Assembly (NCBI RefSeq): GCF_902499175.1
Contig: NZ_CABVQC010000003.1
Coordinates: 124,001 to 188,000 of the forward strand
Source of the DNA: Burkholderia aenigmatica
GTDB taxonomy: Bacteria; Pseudomonadota; Gammaproteobacteria; Burkholderiales; Burkholderiaceae
Length of the DNA: 64,000 bases
Reading direction: 5' to 3'
Shown here in pieces: positions 28,664 through 38,269 of the stretch. Position numbers and translations under genes: made by a program. Positions within the stretch are counted from its first letter, which is position 1. Each line of letters begins with the position of its first letter. A model generated the notes under the pieces. That model made no database searches, was not told the origin of the DNA, and saw only the letters and a list, made by a program, of their open reading frames with translations.

Positions 28664-29176
28664 ATGATGAACAACACGTATCCGGTGGGCATTGGGCGCT
28701 TGTGCGTCGGCAGCGCGCTGCTTGTGTGCATGCTGCTTGGAGGTTGCAAGGCGCCGCCGCTTCATCGAGGGTTGACGCAGACGCAGGTCACGGCGCTCAA
28801 GTCGGCCGGCTTCCAGGAAACCGAGCAGGGTTTCGAGTTCGGCTCGACCGGGCCGATCCTGTTCGATTTCGATCGCTACAACCTCAAGCCCGATGTGCGG
28901 CGGATCGTCGAAAGGATCGGCCGTACGCTCAGGTCGGCCGGAATCAACGGCGTACGGGTCTATGGATACTCGGACCAGGAAGGGGTGGACGAGTATGACC
29001 TCGAGTTGTCCCGGCGGCGGGCGGAGGTCGTTTCCCTTGAACTGATCGACGTCGGGCTGGATGCGAAGCGCATCGCGGTCGTCGGAAAGGGCAAGAGCGA
29101 TCCGGTCGGGGATAACAAGACGCCGGGAGGCCGGGCGCAGAATCGGCGAGCGGCGATCGTGGTGTCGCCGCGGTGA
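28664..29176 (+). CDS. yfiB: YfiB-type OmpA-like outer-membrane lipoprotein
   Basis: A 170-residue lipoprotein: signal segment LCVGSALLVCMLLGGC with lipobox LLGGC, then an OmpA peptidoglycan-binding domain (GPILFDFDRYNLKP, VRVYGYSDQEG, LSRRRAEVVSLEL, GKGKSDPV, NRRAAIVV). In the Yfi system YfiB sequesters YfiR under envelope stress, freeing YfiN. The ribosome-binding site GAAGGGG precedes two adjacent ATGs (28664 and 28667); either may be used. Confidence 0.9.
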   Translation: MMNNTYPVGIGRLCVGSALLVCMLLGGCKAPPLHRGLTQTQVTALKSAGFQETEQGFEFGSTGPILFDFDRYNLKPDVRRIVERIGRTLRSAGINGVRVYGYSDQEGVDEYDLELSRRRAEVVSLELIDVGLDAKRIAVVGKGKSDPVGDNKTPGGRAQNRRAAIVVSPR

Positions 29177-29582
29177 CGGGGCGGCTTCCCCGATCGGGGG
29201 GACCGGCGGGTGCCAGCGGCGGAAATCACGCGATCGAACGCGTTGATCGACTGAGTGTCGCCGCACCGCCGCGCCTTCGTGTGTCCGTTTCCTTCCCGAG
29301 CGATCGCGCAATGTCATCGTGACTCGGGGCGATGCCTCGCCCCTTGCGGATCTGTCACACGTTTCATGCAGATTGTGTCGTGTTCCGCGCGTGCCGGCGT
29401 GGTGCTTCGGCGCGGGCAGCCGCACGTGGCCGACCGGCCGCCGGTCGGTTTTTGTATGATCGGGGGCCGGAACGAAAACGTTTGCGCGCGGCTTTCACGC
29501 GGTCGGGTTTTGTCCTACATTATCGTGGCTTCGGGCCGGCCAGCCGGTCTACGGAACCTGAGAACACAAGAAAGGAACAAGC
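29177..29582 (+). other. Intergenic region before vgrG
   Basis: About 400 bp without a convincing gene. AAGAAAGGAACAAGC immediately before 29583 supplies the vgrG ribosome-binding site. I see no clear promoter or hairpin. Confidence 0.5.
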
Positions 29583-31721
29583 ATGAGTTTCGCTCCGAAC
29601 GGGGGTATTCCCACTGGATTGGGCGGCAGTGCGTTCGGCTCGTTGAGCGCGCTTGGCGGCCTCGCCGGCCCGGTTGCGTCGAGTGTGGCCGGCAGCCTCG
29701 GGCCGCTCGCGGGCCTGGCCGGGCACGTCGACACCGTCCAGCGCGCGATGCAGCTCGCGCAGACCGGCTTCTCGCTGATGGACAAGACGCCCGGCGCGAT
29801 CGCCGAGGCGATCAACGGCGCCGCCAATCCTGCGCGCCTGACCCAGCTCAACCGCTACGTGACGCTCGACACGCCGCTCGGCCCGGATGTTCTCCTGGTC
29901 AGCGCCGCCGTCGTCGACGAGCACGTGAACCGCTTGCCGGAAATCCACCTCGACCTGCTGTCGCACCGCCACGACCTGCGCCCCGAGGATCTGATCGGCC
30001 AGCAGGTCAAGATCCGGTTCGACCAGCAGGCACGTCTGTCGACGCTGGAGCGCGTTGTCGCGTCGGGCGCCGCCGACAACGACCGTTACTTCGACGGCTA
30101 CGTCGCGTCGTTCGACCGGGCCGGCAATCCGGGCAACGTCACGCAGTACCACCTGACGGCGGTGCCGTGGTTCTGGTTCCTGACGCGCTCGACCGACTGC
30201 CGGATCTTCCAGAACAAGACCGCGCAGGACATCCTCACCGAGATCTTCCAGGAGCACGGCTTCTCCGACTTTGTGTTCGATATCCGGACGAGCGAGAAGC
30301 CGCTCGAGTATGTCGTGATGTACCAGGAGAGCTACTTCAACTTCTGCGCGCGGCTGATGGAGCAGGAGGGGCTGGTCTGGACGCACCGCTACGAGAAGGA
30401 TAGGCACATTCTCGTGATCGGCGATTCGAATCTGCTGTTCCGCCCGATCGACGGGCTCGCGACCGTGCCGTTCGCGGCCACCGAGGCCAGTGAGGACAGC
30501 GGCATCGACCAGCTGCACGAAGGCCGGCGCTTTGGCGTCGGCAAGGTCACGTTCCGCGACTTCAACCACCAGAATCCGTCGTCGCCGCTGATGCTGGTGG
30601 AGGCCGGACCGCAGAACCTCAAGCATGCGCGGCTCGACGCGACCGAGCGGTTCGAGCATCAGTCGCTGTACGACCACGGCGACGACGGCAACCGCTACGC
30701 CCGCTTTGCGATGGAGGCCGAGGAGGCGCAGGCCCATCGCTATACCGGCGGCGGGTACGCGTGGCGGATGACCACGGCGGGTGCCGTTACCGTGGCGAAT
30801 CACCCGGTGCTTGAGAACAACCAGGAATACGTGATCCTGCACGTGCGTCACGAGGCTGTGAACGACTACACGCAGCACGGCGCCAAGCTGCCGTATCGCA
30901 ACAGCTTCGCATTGTTGCCGAAGAAGGTGCCGTATCGCGCACCGCGCGGCACGCCGAAACCGGTGATTCACGGCACGCAATCGGCATTCGTCGTCGGCCC
31001 GAAAGGCGAGGAAATCTATACCAATGGCAGCGCGGTGAAGGTGCATTTCCCGTGGGACCGGCGCGGCAAGAAGGACGGCTCCGATTCGATGTGGGTGCGC
31101 GTGTCGCAACCGTGGGCGGGCGACGGCTGGGGCGCGGCCGCGATTCCGCGGATCAAGCAGGAAGTGCTGGTGGCGTTCAACCAGGGCGATCCCGACAACC
31201 CCGTGATCGTCGGCCGCGTGTTCAACGGCGAGCAGGGCAACCCGTATCACGGCGCGGCCGGCCAGACGATGGGGATCAAGAGCCAGACGCACAAGGGGCA
31301 GGGGGCGAACGAAATCCGCATGACCGACACGAACGGCATGCAGGAATTCTTCATGCACGCGCAGAAGGACATGAACACCGTGGTCGAGAACAACGAGACG
31401 CACAAGGTGCTGGGGCCGATGCGTACCGTGCTGGTCGCGACGGGCAGTGAAGAAAAGCAGATTCCGCAGGGCAACCTGACCGAGACGATCGCCGAGAAGC
31501 GCAGTACGACCGCGACCACGGTGGAGGTGATGACGCCGGCCAAGGATGGCGGCGGCGGCACGCAGGTGCACATGGCCGAACGCGGCATCTTGCTGAAGGT
31601 GATGGACAGCTCGATCTCGCTCGCGCCGGAAGGCATTCGTCTCGAGCACAAGGGCTCGGTGATCCTGATGACCGACGACGGCGTGATGGTCAACGGCACG
31701 CGCATCGACCTCAACAAATAA
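29583..31721 (+). CDS. vgrG: Type VI secretion spike protein VgrG (TssI)
   Basis: A 712-residue VgrG. Residues about 85-420 are the gp27-like part (VTLDTPLGPDVLLV, YLIFQNK-type RIFQNKTAQDILTEIF, ESYFNFCARLMEQEGL); then the gp5-like OB region (GSAVKVHFPWDRRGK, RVSQPWAGDGWG, DPDNPVIVGRVFN); the C terminus (about 560-712) is DUF2345-like. It forms the trimeric tip that carries the effector encoded downstream. Unusual is a Gly/Ala-rich leader of about 80 residues before the conserved start. The gene heads an operon with the DUF1795 chaperone, rhs and immunity genes. Confidence 0.95.
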   Translation: MSFAPNGGIPTGLGGSAFGSLSALGGLAGPVASSVAGSLGPLAGLAGHVDTVQRAMQLAQTGFSLMDKTPGAIAEAINGAANPARLTQLNRYVTLDTPLGPDVLLVSAAVVDEHVNRLPEIHLDLLSHRHDLRPEDLIGQQVKIRFDQQARLSTLERVVASGAADNDRYFDGYVASFDRAGNPGNVTQYHLTAVPWFWFLTRSTDCRIFQNKTAQDILTEIFQEHGFSDFVFDIRTSEKPLEYVVMYQESYFNFCARLMEQEGLVWTHRYEKDRHILVIGDSNLLFRPIDGLATVPFAATEASEDSGIDQLHEGRRFGVGKVTFRDFNHQNPSSPLMLVEAGPQNLKHARLDATERFEHQSLYDHGDDGNRYARFAMEAEEAQAHRYTGGGYAWRMTTAGAVTVANHPVLENNQEYVILHVRHEAVNDYTQHGAKLPYRNSFALLPKKVPYRAPRGTPKPVIHGTQSAFVVGPKGEEIYTNGSAVKVHFPWDRRGKKDGSDSMWVRVSQPWAGDGWGAAAIPRIKQEVLVAFNQGDPDNPVIVGRVFNGEQGNPYHGAAGQTMGIKSQTHKGQGANEIRMTDTNGMQEFFMHAQKDMNTVVENNETHKVLGPMRTVLVATGSEEKQIPQGNLTETIAEKRSTTATTVEVMTPAKDGGGGTQVHMAERGILLKVMDSSISLAPEGIRLEHKGSVILMTDDGVMVNGTRIDLNK

Positions 31722-31738
31722 TACGAACGAAACCAGCC

Positions 31739-32197
31739 ATGCACTACGCAATCCACGAAGGCACCTTCGAACTGCCGGACGCGGCGCTTGATCGCACGGT
31801 CAACATCCTGGTGATGAACGCCGGCCCCGGCGGCCTCAATCTCGTGATCGCTCGCGGGCGGTTGCGCGACGGCGAGAATCTCGACGCGTTCGTCGCGCGC
31901 GAATGGGACGTGGCGTCGCGCGACGCCAGGATGCTGACCGAGACGGCGCGCCGGCCGGTGACGGTCGGCGGGCGTGCGGGCGTCCAGATCGACTCCACGC
32001 ACGAGCGGGACGGCCGGCTCTGGCATCAGATGCAGACCATGTTTCCGTCGGATGACGCCGGCCGCGTGCTGGTGATGACGTTGACCAGCGCGGCACCGCT
32101 GAACGAAGAACAGCAGGCGATCGCCGAACGCATGCTCGCCAGTTTCCAGCCGCGCGCGGCCCGGCCGTCCCTGCTCGGGCCGGGTGACGCGTCGTGA
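31739..32197 (+). CDS. DUF1795/DcrB-like effector chaperone (EagR type)
   Basis: A 152-residue protein of the DUF1795 / DcrB group: FELPDAALDRTVNILV, LVIARGRL, and W-H-Q-M-Q strand LWHQMQTMF. Such Eag proteins bind the hydrophobic prePAAR segments of Rhs effectors and hand them to VgrG. The gene lies between vgrG and a prePAAR-Rhs gene and overlaps the latter by 4 bp, which fits exactly. Confidence 0.85.
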   Translation: MHYAIHEGTFELPDAALDRTVNILVMNAGPGGLNLVIARGRLRDGENLDAFVAREWDVASRDARMLTETARRPVTVGGRAGVQIDSTHERDGRLWHQMQTMFPSDDAGRVLVMTLTSAAPLNEEQQAIAERMLASFQPRAARPSLLGPGDAS

Positions 32198-35100
32198 GCG
32201 CGGAGAACTTCGCGGCCGCTCGCTTCAAGGATCCGATCCAGCACACGTCGCTCCTGGGTGAGCTGGTCGGCACGGTCGGGTCGGTGGTCGGCGGTGCGGT
32301 CGTCGGCATGCTGGTGGCGGAGGCGATGGAGGGGCTGGTGTTCGCGGGCCTCGCCGCGCTCGAGATCGGCACGATGGGGCTGGCAACGCCGCTCGTGATC
32401 GCGATCGGCGTGGGGGTGGCGGTCGGCTCGGGCGCGCTGATGGAAGCGAGCGGCATGAACGAAGCCATCGACGACGGCGCGAAGGCGATCGCCAATTCGA
32501 TGGTGCCGCCCGTGGTCAAAGGCAAGATCGCGAGCGGGTCGGGGAACGTCTACGTCAACAACGAGCCGGCGGCGCGCGCGGCGAAGCCGGGCGATCTCGA
32601 TACCGTCGCGTGTACCGATCATCCCGGGCCGCAGATGATTGCCGACGGGTCGGGCAGCGTTTATATCAACGACCAACCGGCCGCGCGGGTCGGGGACAAG
32701 ACGACTTGCGACGGGACGATTGCCGAAGGTTCCGACAACGTTTTCATCGGCGGCGGAACGCAACGGGTGCGGGATGTGAAGTCGGCTACCCGGCTCGGAT
32801 GGCTCGGAGCCGCTCTCGGTATCGCGCTCGCGGTTTGCGGCCGCGGGAAGATGAGCTGGGGGCAGTTCCTGAAGAGCAAGGCGCCGTGTATCGCGATGAA
32901 TTTCGCGGCGAGTGCTTTCGGGACGTGGCTGGGCAGTCTCGCCAGGCCGTCAGCAGGTCATCCGGTCAACGTCATTACCGGCGGCAAGGTTCTCGATGGC
33001 ACGGACGATACCGACTTCGCGTTGCCCGGGCCGCTGCCGATCGTGTGGCGGCGTTTCTACAGCAGCCACGATGATCGTGCGGACAGCCTGTTCGGAACGG
33101 GGTGGAGCGTGCCGATCAGCGTTGAACTGCGGCTTGCGCGTGAACACGGCGAGGTTGTGTCGATCACGTACTGGGACGAGCAGGGGCGCGACATCGTGTT
33201 TCCGGCTGTGCCGCCGGGCGAGAGTCATTTCAGCGTGCCTGAAGGCATTTACCTGATCTGTACTGCCGGCGGCCACTATGTGGTCGAGACGGTCGACGGG
33301 GTGTATCGCGATTTCGGCCGTGCGCGGAGCGATGCGGATAGTGAGGCGCTGAAGCTGTGGCGTCTCGAGGATCGCAACGGCAACTGGATCGAGGTGGAAC
33401 AGGAAACCGCCGATGACGTTGTGCGGCCGGCCCGGCTGCATGACAGCGCTGGTCGTGTGCTGACGCTGGCCTACGATGAATCGCATCCCCGACGCATTGC
33501 GACGATCGCGCTGACGCGTGGTGTGGACGGCGAGCAACCCGACACGCTGGTGCGTTACGCGTACAACAGCGCTGGCGAACTGGTGGCCGTGACCGATCGC
33601 AGTGGTAACACCGGGCGACGCTTTGCATACGCGCACGGGCTGATGGTTCAGCACACGCTGCGTGGCGGCCTGCAGTGTTCTTATGAGTGGCAGGGCGTTG
33701 GTCGCAACGCGCGTGTCGTGCGCCACTGGACCAACGACGGCGAAGCGTACACGTTCAACGCGGACCTCGCGCAGCGTTCGGTGACGATTACCGACCAGAT
33801 CGGTCGCGTGACGCAGTGGACGTGGAACGAGGATCAGCAGCCGACGAGCCATACGGATGCGGAAGGCCACGTATGGCGGCTCGAGTGGAACGCGATGCGG
33901 CAGTTGGTCAGTACGACCGATCCGGCGGGGAATACGACGCGCTTCGAATACGACGAGCGCGGGCGGCAGACGCAGCGTATCGATGCGCTTGGCCAGGTTG
34001 AGCGCACGGAGTGGAACGGACACTACGATCTGCCTGTCGCTGAAACCGATCCGGCGAATGCGCGGTGGATCTACCGGTACGACGATCGCGGCAACCTGAC
34101 GATGACGCGTGATCCGGCGGGATTCGCGACCGAGTATTACCGGGATGAGCGTGGGCTCGTGCATACGATTCGCGATGCGCGTGGGGGGTACAAGTTTCTG
34201 GAGTGGAATGGCCGGGCGCAGTTGACCGCGTATACGGATTGTTCCGGGAAGGTCACGCGGTTTGGGTATGACGCACGTGGTGCGCTCGCGCGGGTGACCG
34301 ATGCGGCCGGGCAGTCGACCGTGTACGAAACGGATGCGATGGGGCGGGTCACGGGGATCGGGACGGCTGACGGTGCGCGGCAGATGTTCCGGTATGACGT
34401 GGCTGGGCGTCTCGTTGAAGTTGTTGACGCGAATCGGCGCAGCACGCGGTATGAGCTTAATCCGCGTGGGTTGTTGCTGGCACGGACGGATGCGGCGGAT
34501 CGTGTCGTGCGGTTCGGCTATGACGATGCGTTCCGGTTGGCGAGTTTGACCAATGAGAATCGCGAGACTTATCGGTTTCAGTATGACTGCCGGGACTTGG
34601 TGGCCGTGCAGATCGGTCTCGATGGCAACAAGCGCACATACGAATACGACGTGTGCGGGCAAGGCACGCTCGTCCGAGAAGGACAGACCGAGACGCGATA
34701 CGAGCGCGACGCGATCGGGCGACTGACGGCGAAGCAAGCCAAGCATGAGCGTTGTGAGTACCTGTACGACAAGGCGAGCCGCATCGCATCTGCCGAGTTG
34801 TACACGCTGGCCGCTCGCGGCCCGTCGCTGAAGAATCGGGTCAACCTGAAATACGGGGCGCGCGGTGAGGTGCTCGAGGAATACACACCGACTGGCTGGC
34901 TTGCACATACCTACGATGAGCTTGGTAACCGCGTCAGCACCACGATCTCAGGCGAGCGCACGATCGACTGGCTGCATTACGGTTCGGGACACGTGCACCA
35001 GATCCGCGTTGACGGTGCAGCCATTGCGGACATCGAACGCGATGATCTGCATCGGGAAGTTCTGCGGACGCAAGGCAAGCTGACCAGCCATTTCGGGTAC

Positions 35101-36501
35101 GACGCGGTCGGGCGTCGTGCGCGGCACGCTGCGCAGCGAGGCAGGGCGGCGGACGAGTTGCTGGCAAAGCAGTGGCAATACGATGCAGCGGGTGACGTGA
35201 TCCAGAAGCGCGACCAGCGCTATGGCACGACGAGCTATCGGTATGACCCGACGGGGCGCATTGAACAGGCGGTAGGGCCGGGATTGCCGTCGGAAGTGTT
35301 TCGCTGGGATGCCGCGGCCAACCTGGTGTCGAGCGATCACCCGGGTGGTTACGTCGAGTGCAACCGGCTCAAGATGTTCGAGGACAAGCGCTTCGAGTAC
35401 GACGCGTATGGGCGACTGGTTCGCAAGCTGAGTGGGCACGGGCCTGCTAAAGAGCTGGTTCTTGAGTACGACGATTGGAACCAGTTGAAGACCGTCGTGA
35501 CGAAGGATCGTCTTGGCATCGCGACAACGCATTTCGAGTACGACGCGTTTGGTCGGCGGATTCGGAAGCTCAATGGTAGTTACGCGAGCACGGATTTCCT
35601 GTGGGATGGCATGCGGCTCGTACAGGAGACGTATCACGACCGCCAGGGTGAGGAAGCGCTGACGTATTTGTACGAGTCCAATAGTTATGTTCCGCTTGCT
35701 CGGATCGATCAGGGCAAGGCGGCGGCTAACGATGCTGATGTACGGGATGCGGTCTACTACTTCCACAACGATGTTTCTGGGCTGCCGGAGGAAATGACTG
35801 ACGCTGAAGGCGAGTTGATTTGGCAGGCTCGGTACAAGGTTTGGGGCAATGCGGTGCAGGAGGAGTGGATTGCGCGGGTACCGCAGCGGTCGATCGCCAC
35901 CTGGGGGGAGGTGTCGACGGCCGCGTCGACGTCGATACGCGCACTACGACCACAGAACCTGCGCTTCCAGGGGCAGTACCTGGACCGCGAGACTGGGTTG
36001 CACTACAACACGTTCCGGTTCTACGATCCGGACATTGGGCGGTTCATCAATCCGGATCCAATCGGGTTGATGGGCGGAGCTAACCTATACCAATATGCGC
36101 TCAATCCGATCTCGTGGATTGATCCGTTTGGATTGTCACCATGCTCAGCCAAGTCCACGCCGGAATCATTTGACGACTGGGTGGCACGTAGCCGTGGCAA
36201 AGCTGACGTGTACCTGAGAAGCGCTGGAGGTAAAGATCCAAATTATGTTGGAATAGCGCAAGATCCAGCTACACGATATGCTAAAAGCCTTAACTATCGC
36301 CTGGATTTACTTACCGAGGAAACGGGGCAGCTTCCGAGAAATCAGGCGAGATCGGTTGAGCAGGCGATAATTGACGCAAAGCGTGGCGAGTTTGCGAATA
36401 TTGATAACAGTATTGATCCGAACCGTGCCTTGTATAGCGATGCGGTGGCATGGGGGAGAAACTGGTTGCAAGATAACGGATGGGGGCATCTACTCGAATG
36501 A
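32194..36501 (+). CDS. rhs: PrePAAR-PAAR-Rhs type VI effector with GIY-YIG-like nuclease tip
   Basis: A 1,435-residue effector. Residues 8-17 carry the prePAAR motif AARFKDPIQH, followed by two hydrophobic stretches (about 25-95); a PAAR domain spans about 105-195; further membrane-like segments at about 205-250; then the YD-repeat Rhs shell to residue 1,309. The self-cleavage motif DPFGL is at 1310-1314. The 121-residue tip has Tyr1340, Y1351-V-G, Arg1361 and Glu1389 in QARSVEQAI, the pattern of GIY-YIG nucleases, so DNA cleavage in the target cell is predicted. The start is GTG overlapping the chaperone gene. The tip DNA is much more AT-rich than the core, the usual sign of tip exchange. 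Confidence 0.93.
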   Translation: MSAENFAAARFKDPIQHTSLLGELVGTVGSVVGGAVVGMLVAEAMEGLVFAGLAALEIGTMGLATPLVIAIGVGVAVGSGALMEASGMNEAIDDGAKAIANSMVPPVVKGKIASGSGNVYVNNEPAARAAKPGDLDTVACTDHPGPQMIADGSGSVYINDQPAARVGDKTTCDGTIAEGSDNVFIGGGTQRVRDVKSATRLGWLGAALGIALAVCGRGKMSWGQFLKSKAPCIAMNFAASAFGTWLGSLARPSAGHPVNVITGGKVLDGTDDTDFALPGPLPIVWRRFYSSHDDRADSLFGTGWSVPISVELRLAREHGEVVSITYWDEQGRDIVFPAVPPGESHFSVPEGIYLICTAGGHYVVETVDGVYRDFGRARSDADSEALKLWRLEDRNGNWIEVEQETADDVVRPARLHDSAGRVLTLAYDESHPRRIATIALTRGVDGEQPDTLVRYAYNSAGELVAVTDRSGNTGRRFAYAHGLMVQHTLRGGLQCSYEWQGVGRNARVVRHWTNDGEAYTFNADLAQRSVTITDQIGRVTQWTWNEDQQPTSHTDAEGHVWRLEWNAMRQLVSTTDPAGNTTRFEYDERGRQTQRIDALGQVERTEWNGHYDLPVAETDPANARWIYRYDDRGNLTMTRDPAGFATEYYRDERGLVHTIRDARGGYKFLEWNGRAQLTAYTDCSGKVTRFGYDARGALARVTDAAGQSTVYETDAMGRVTGIGTADGARQMFRYDVAGRLVEVVDANRRSTRYELNPRGLLLARTDAADRVVRFGYDDAFRLASLTNENRETYRFQYDCRDLVAVQIGLDGNKRTYEYDVCGQGTLVREGQTETRYERDAIGRLTAKQAKHERCEYLYDKASRIASAELYTLAARGPSLKNRVNLKYGARGEVLEEYTPTGWLAHTYDELGNRVSTTISGERTIDWLHYGSGHVHQIRVDGAAIADIERDDLHREVLRTQGKLTSHFGYDAVGRRARHAAQRGRAADELLAKQWQYDAAGDVIQKRDQRYGTTSYRYDPTGRIEQAVGPGLPSEVFRWDAAANLVSSDHPGGYVECNRLKMFEDKRFEYDAYGRLVRKLSGHGPAKELVLEYDDWNQLKTVVTKDRLGIATTHFEYDAFGRRIRKLNGSYASTDFLWDGMRLVQETYHDRQGEEALTYLYESNSYVPLARIDQGKAAANDADVRDAVYYFHNDVSGLPEEMTDAEGELIWQARYKVWGNAVQEEWIARVPQRSIATWGEVSTAASTSIRALRPQNLRFQGQYLDRETGLHYNTFRFYDPDIGRFINPDPIGLMGGANLYQYALNPISWIDPFGLSPCSAKSTPESFDDWVARSRGKADVYLRSAGGKDPNYVGIAQDPATRYAKSLNYRLDLLTEETGQLPRNQARSVEQAIIDAKRGEFANIDNSIDPNRALYSDAVAWGRNWLQDNGWGHLLE

Positions 36502-36989
36502 AGCAAGTGAAAATGAAGGACATATCGAATCTTCTGGATGGCGGAAAAAAAGCCAATCCCAAGAAAGGAGATTTATTTGTTATGCACATGAGAGGCATTG
36601 GATTCATCCCTGGCCTCGTTGTGAGGGATGATTTCAAATATGGCGCAGAGAGGCTCTGCATCATTTATCTCTACAATGAGATTTCAGTCGAAAAAAATGC
36701 CAAATTTGTACTGGATAAAAATAATTTGATTGTGCCTCCCGCTCTTGTCACAACAATGGACTGGAGGGCGCGAGGTGGGTTTGAGAATGTGGGTCACTTG
36801 GATGACTCGGAGATGGATGTTTTTTTGAGTCACTGTTTTTATGATAGGTTAAGAAAGCGTTATGTTAATGAAAATAATGAGGTATGTGAAAAATTCGAGC
36901 CGTGTGGATCTCGATCGATTTCAAATGTTGGTGCGGAAGCTATAGATATTTATAAAAAATTAAATCCTGATGTTGATGTTGTCGAGTAA
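36498..36989 (+). CDS. Cognate immunity protein (Imm26-like)
   Basis: A 163-residue acidic soluble protein starting in a 4-bp overlap with the rhs stop codon. The segment KKGDLFVMHMRGIGFIPG resembles the opening strand of Imm26-type immunity proteins, but the match is by eye. Position directly after the effector is the main evidence that it neutralises the GIY-YIG-like tip. Low GC, unlike the rhs core. Confidence 0.8.
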   Translation: MKQVKMKDISNLLDGGKKANPKKGDLFVMHMRGIGFIPGLVVRDDFKYGAERLCIIYLYNEISVEKNAKFVLDKNNLIVPPALVTTMDWRARGGFENVGHLDDSEMDVFLSHCFYDRLRKRYVNENNEVCEKFEPCGSRSISNVGAEAIDIYKKLNPDVDVVE

Positions 36990-37000
36990 TTGCGGCTCCG

Positions 37001-37171
37001 ATGAAACCAAAATCTACTCGACAGGAGCACGGCGCATACATGCATTGGGCACAAGCAGGTCTTGCGTATCTGTCTTTGGTGGCTCTGTGGTCTGGTGGAC
37101 TGTGTGATGAAGGACAATGGGATCCCGTTCCGGCATGCGTTGAATGCTGCGCGGAGGCATTCTTTCTTTAG
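37001..37171 (+). CDS. Small cysteine-containing open frame after the immunity gene
   Basis: A 56-codon frame (MKPKSTRQEHGAYMHWAQAG at the start, a hydrophobic middle, then three cysteines in ACVECC). It has no recognised relatives and no clear ribosome-binding site, so it may be a relic. The following 37172-37234 holds a hairpin (GCACGCAC / GTGCGTGC, 37185-37204) without a T run. Confidence 0.3.
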   Translation: MKPKSTRQEHGAYMHWAQAGLAYLSLVALWSGGLCDEGQWDPVPACVECCAEAFFL

Positions 37172-37234
37172 TCGCTAAAGCGGGGCACGCACGACGGTGC
37201 GTGCGCTGAGCCATGCACCTATCTCACGAGTCAA

Positions 37235-37536
37235 CGACTGGCTTTGGAGTGTGATCCTTAATTTTTTGGGAAAATCGGTTTGGACCGGCCAGCTTTTCGT
37301 AGACATCTTCGAGCCATAATTTATGGCAACCGAGGAGGTCAGGATGAGCGGCAAGCGGTACACGGATGAATTCAAGATCGAGGCAGTCAAGCAGGTAACC
37401 GAACGAGGTTATTCGGTGGCGGATGTGACGCAGCGGCTGGGCATCACGATCCACAGCCTTTGCGCTTGGAAACTGAAGTTCGGCAGGCCCGACGTCGTGC
37501 GGCAGGCGGAGCTGGATCAGAGCGCCGAGGTTCGGC
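37235..37536 (+). mobile_element. IS3-family insertion sequence fragment, 5' part of orfA
   Basis: From 37344 the frame reads MSGKRYTDEFKIEAVKQVTE followed by RGYSVADVTQRLGITIHSL, the helix-turn-helix of IS3-family OrfA transposases. The preceding TGTGATCCTTAATTTTTTGG looks like the outer end of such an element. After about 64 codons, at 37536/37537, the sequence switches abruptly to a copy of DNA also found at 41728. OrfB and the right end are missing, so the element is dead. Confidence 0.8.
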
Positions 37537-37827
37537 TTTGGACAATGGGGGATCGAGGTATTGTCGCCTTGGGAGGCAGTTGAGGCGACTTTGAAGCAAA
37601 AGCGAATTCGTGGTGGAGAGTTTCTGGACGGCGATGTTATTTTCGCTCGTTTTTACGGGGATTCTGAATTGTTGTTGATGGATTCGGAGGGGGCTGTTTA
37701 CGTCAGTTTGCCTTTGGGCGGTAGATGTAATTGGCCACGAGTAGCAGATTCATTGAGGATTTTTTTGGAACGGCTGATGGATTATCAAGGGGCCAAATAC
37801 TGGGATGGACCGAAAGCTGTCTCTTGA
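37537..37827 (+). pseudogene. 3' half of a SUKH immunity gene (duplicate of 41500-42018)
   Basis: The last about 96 codons are nearly identical to the intact gene at 41500-42018 (SPWEAVEATLKQKRIRGGEF and so on), with scattered substitutions. The 5' half is replaced by the IS3 fragment, so no functional protein is expected. Confidence 0.85.
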
Positions 37828-37899
37828 GAAAGAGTGTTGTTCCAATATGGCGCCTTCGTGTGAATCGAAAGAGATGTCTGCGGAATTTATGGACAGCGT

Positions 37900-38155
37900 C
37901 GTGAGTCGCTAGATTTGCCCCCGCATAACGCACTGGTCTACGCATCCTCATCCGATGTGCCGCGTCCGCGCGTCGACCAGGGTAGGGCAGCAGCTAACGA
38001 CACCAATGCGCAGGGCACAGTTTATTATTTCCACAACGATGTATTGATATTGTTGAGGAAACTGAGTAGCGCTGCGGGCGGATTTATTTGACGGGCTCGC
38101 TACGAAAGTTTAGGGTAATTCGTTGCAGCCTTTTGGAAGTGATCGTGGTTTTGGA
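37900..38155 (+). pseudogene. Decayed Rhs core remnant
   Basis: In broken frames one reads HNALVYASSSDVPRPRVDQG, GTVYYFHNDV and a damaged RYKVWGN segment (Trp codon turned to TAG), corresponding to the last part of an Rhs shell. A second copy at 42100-42275 has lost about 70 bp. Confidence 0.65.
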
Positions 38156-38163
38156 TAATCCAT

Positions 38164-38241
38164 ATGAGGGAGGATATGCAATCTTACAATTCTCTGGTTG
38201 AGCTGGTTGAAAATATTCCATTCCTTCCAGGAAAGGACTGA
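38164..38241 (+). pseudogene. 5' piece of a duplicate of the 42285 gene
   Basis: Codons 1-25 match the gene at 42285-42641; then Trp became TGA (38239-38241), similarity ends at about 38257, and an Rhs fragment begins. Confidence 0.8.
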
Positions 38242-38269
38242 ATCTATGTCAAGTTGGCCGTTGTGCTCG

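Noticed and set aside
37185..37204. Hairpin GCACGCAC / GTGCGTGC as a terminator
   Set aside because: No T run follows on either strand.
37323..37583. Intact 86-codon transposase gene
   Set aside because: Only the first part is transposase; after 37536 the frame runs through unrelated duplicated DNA.
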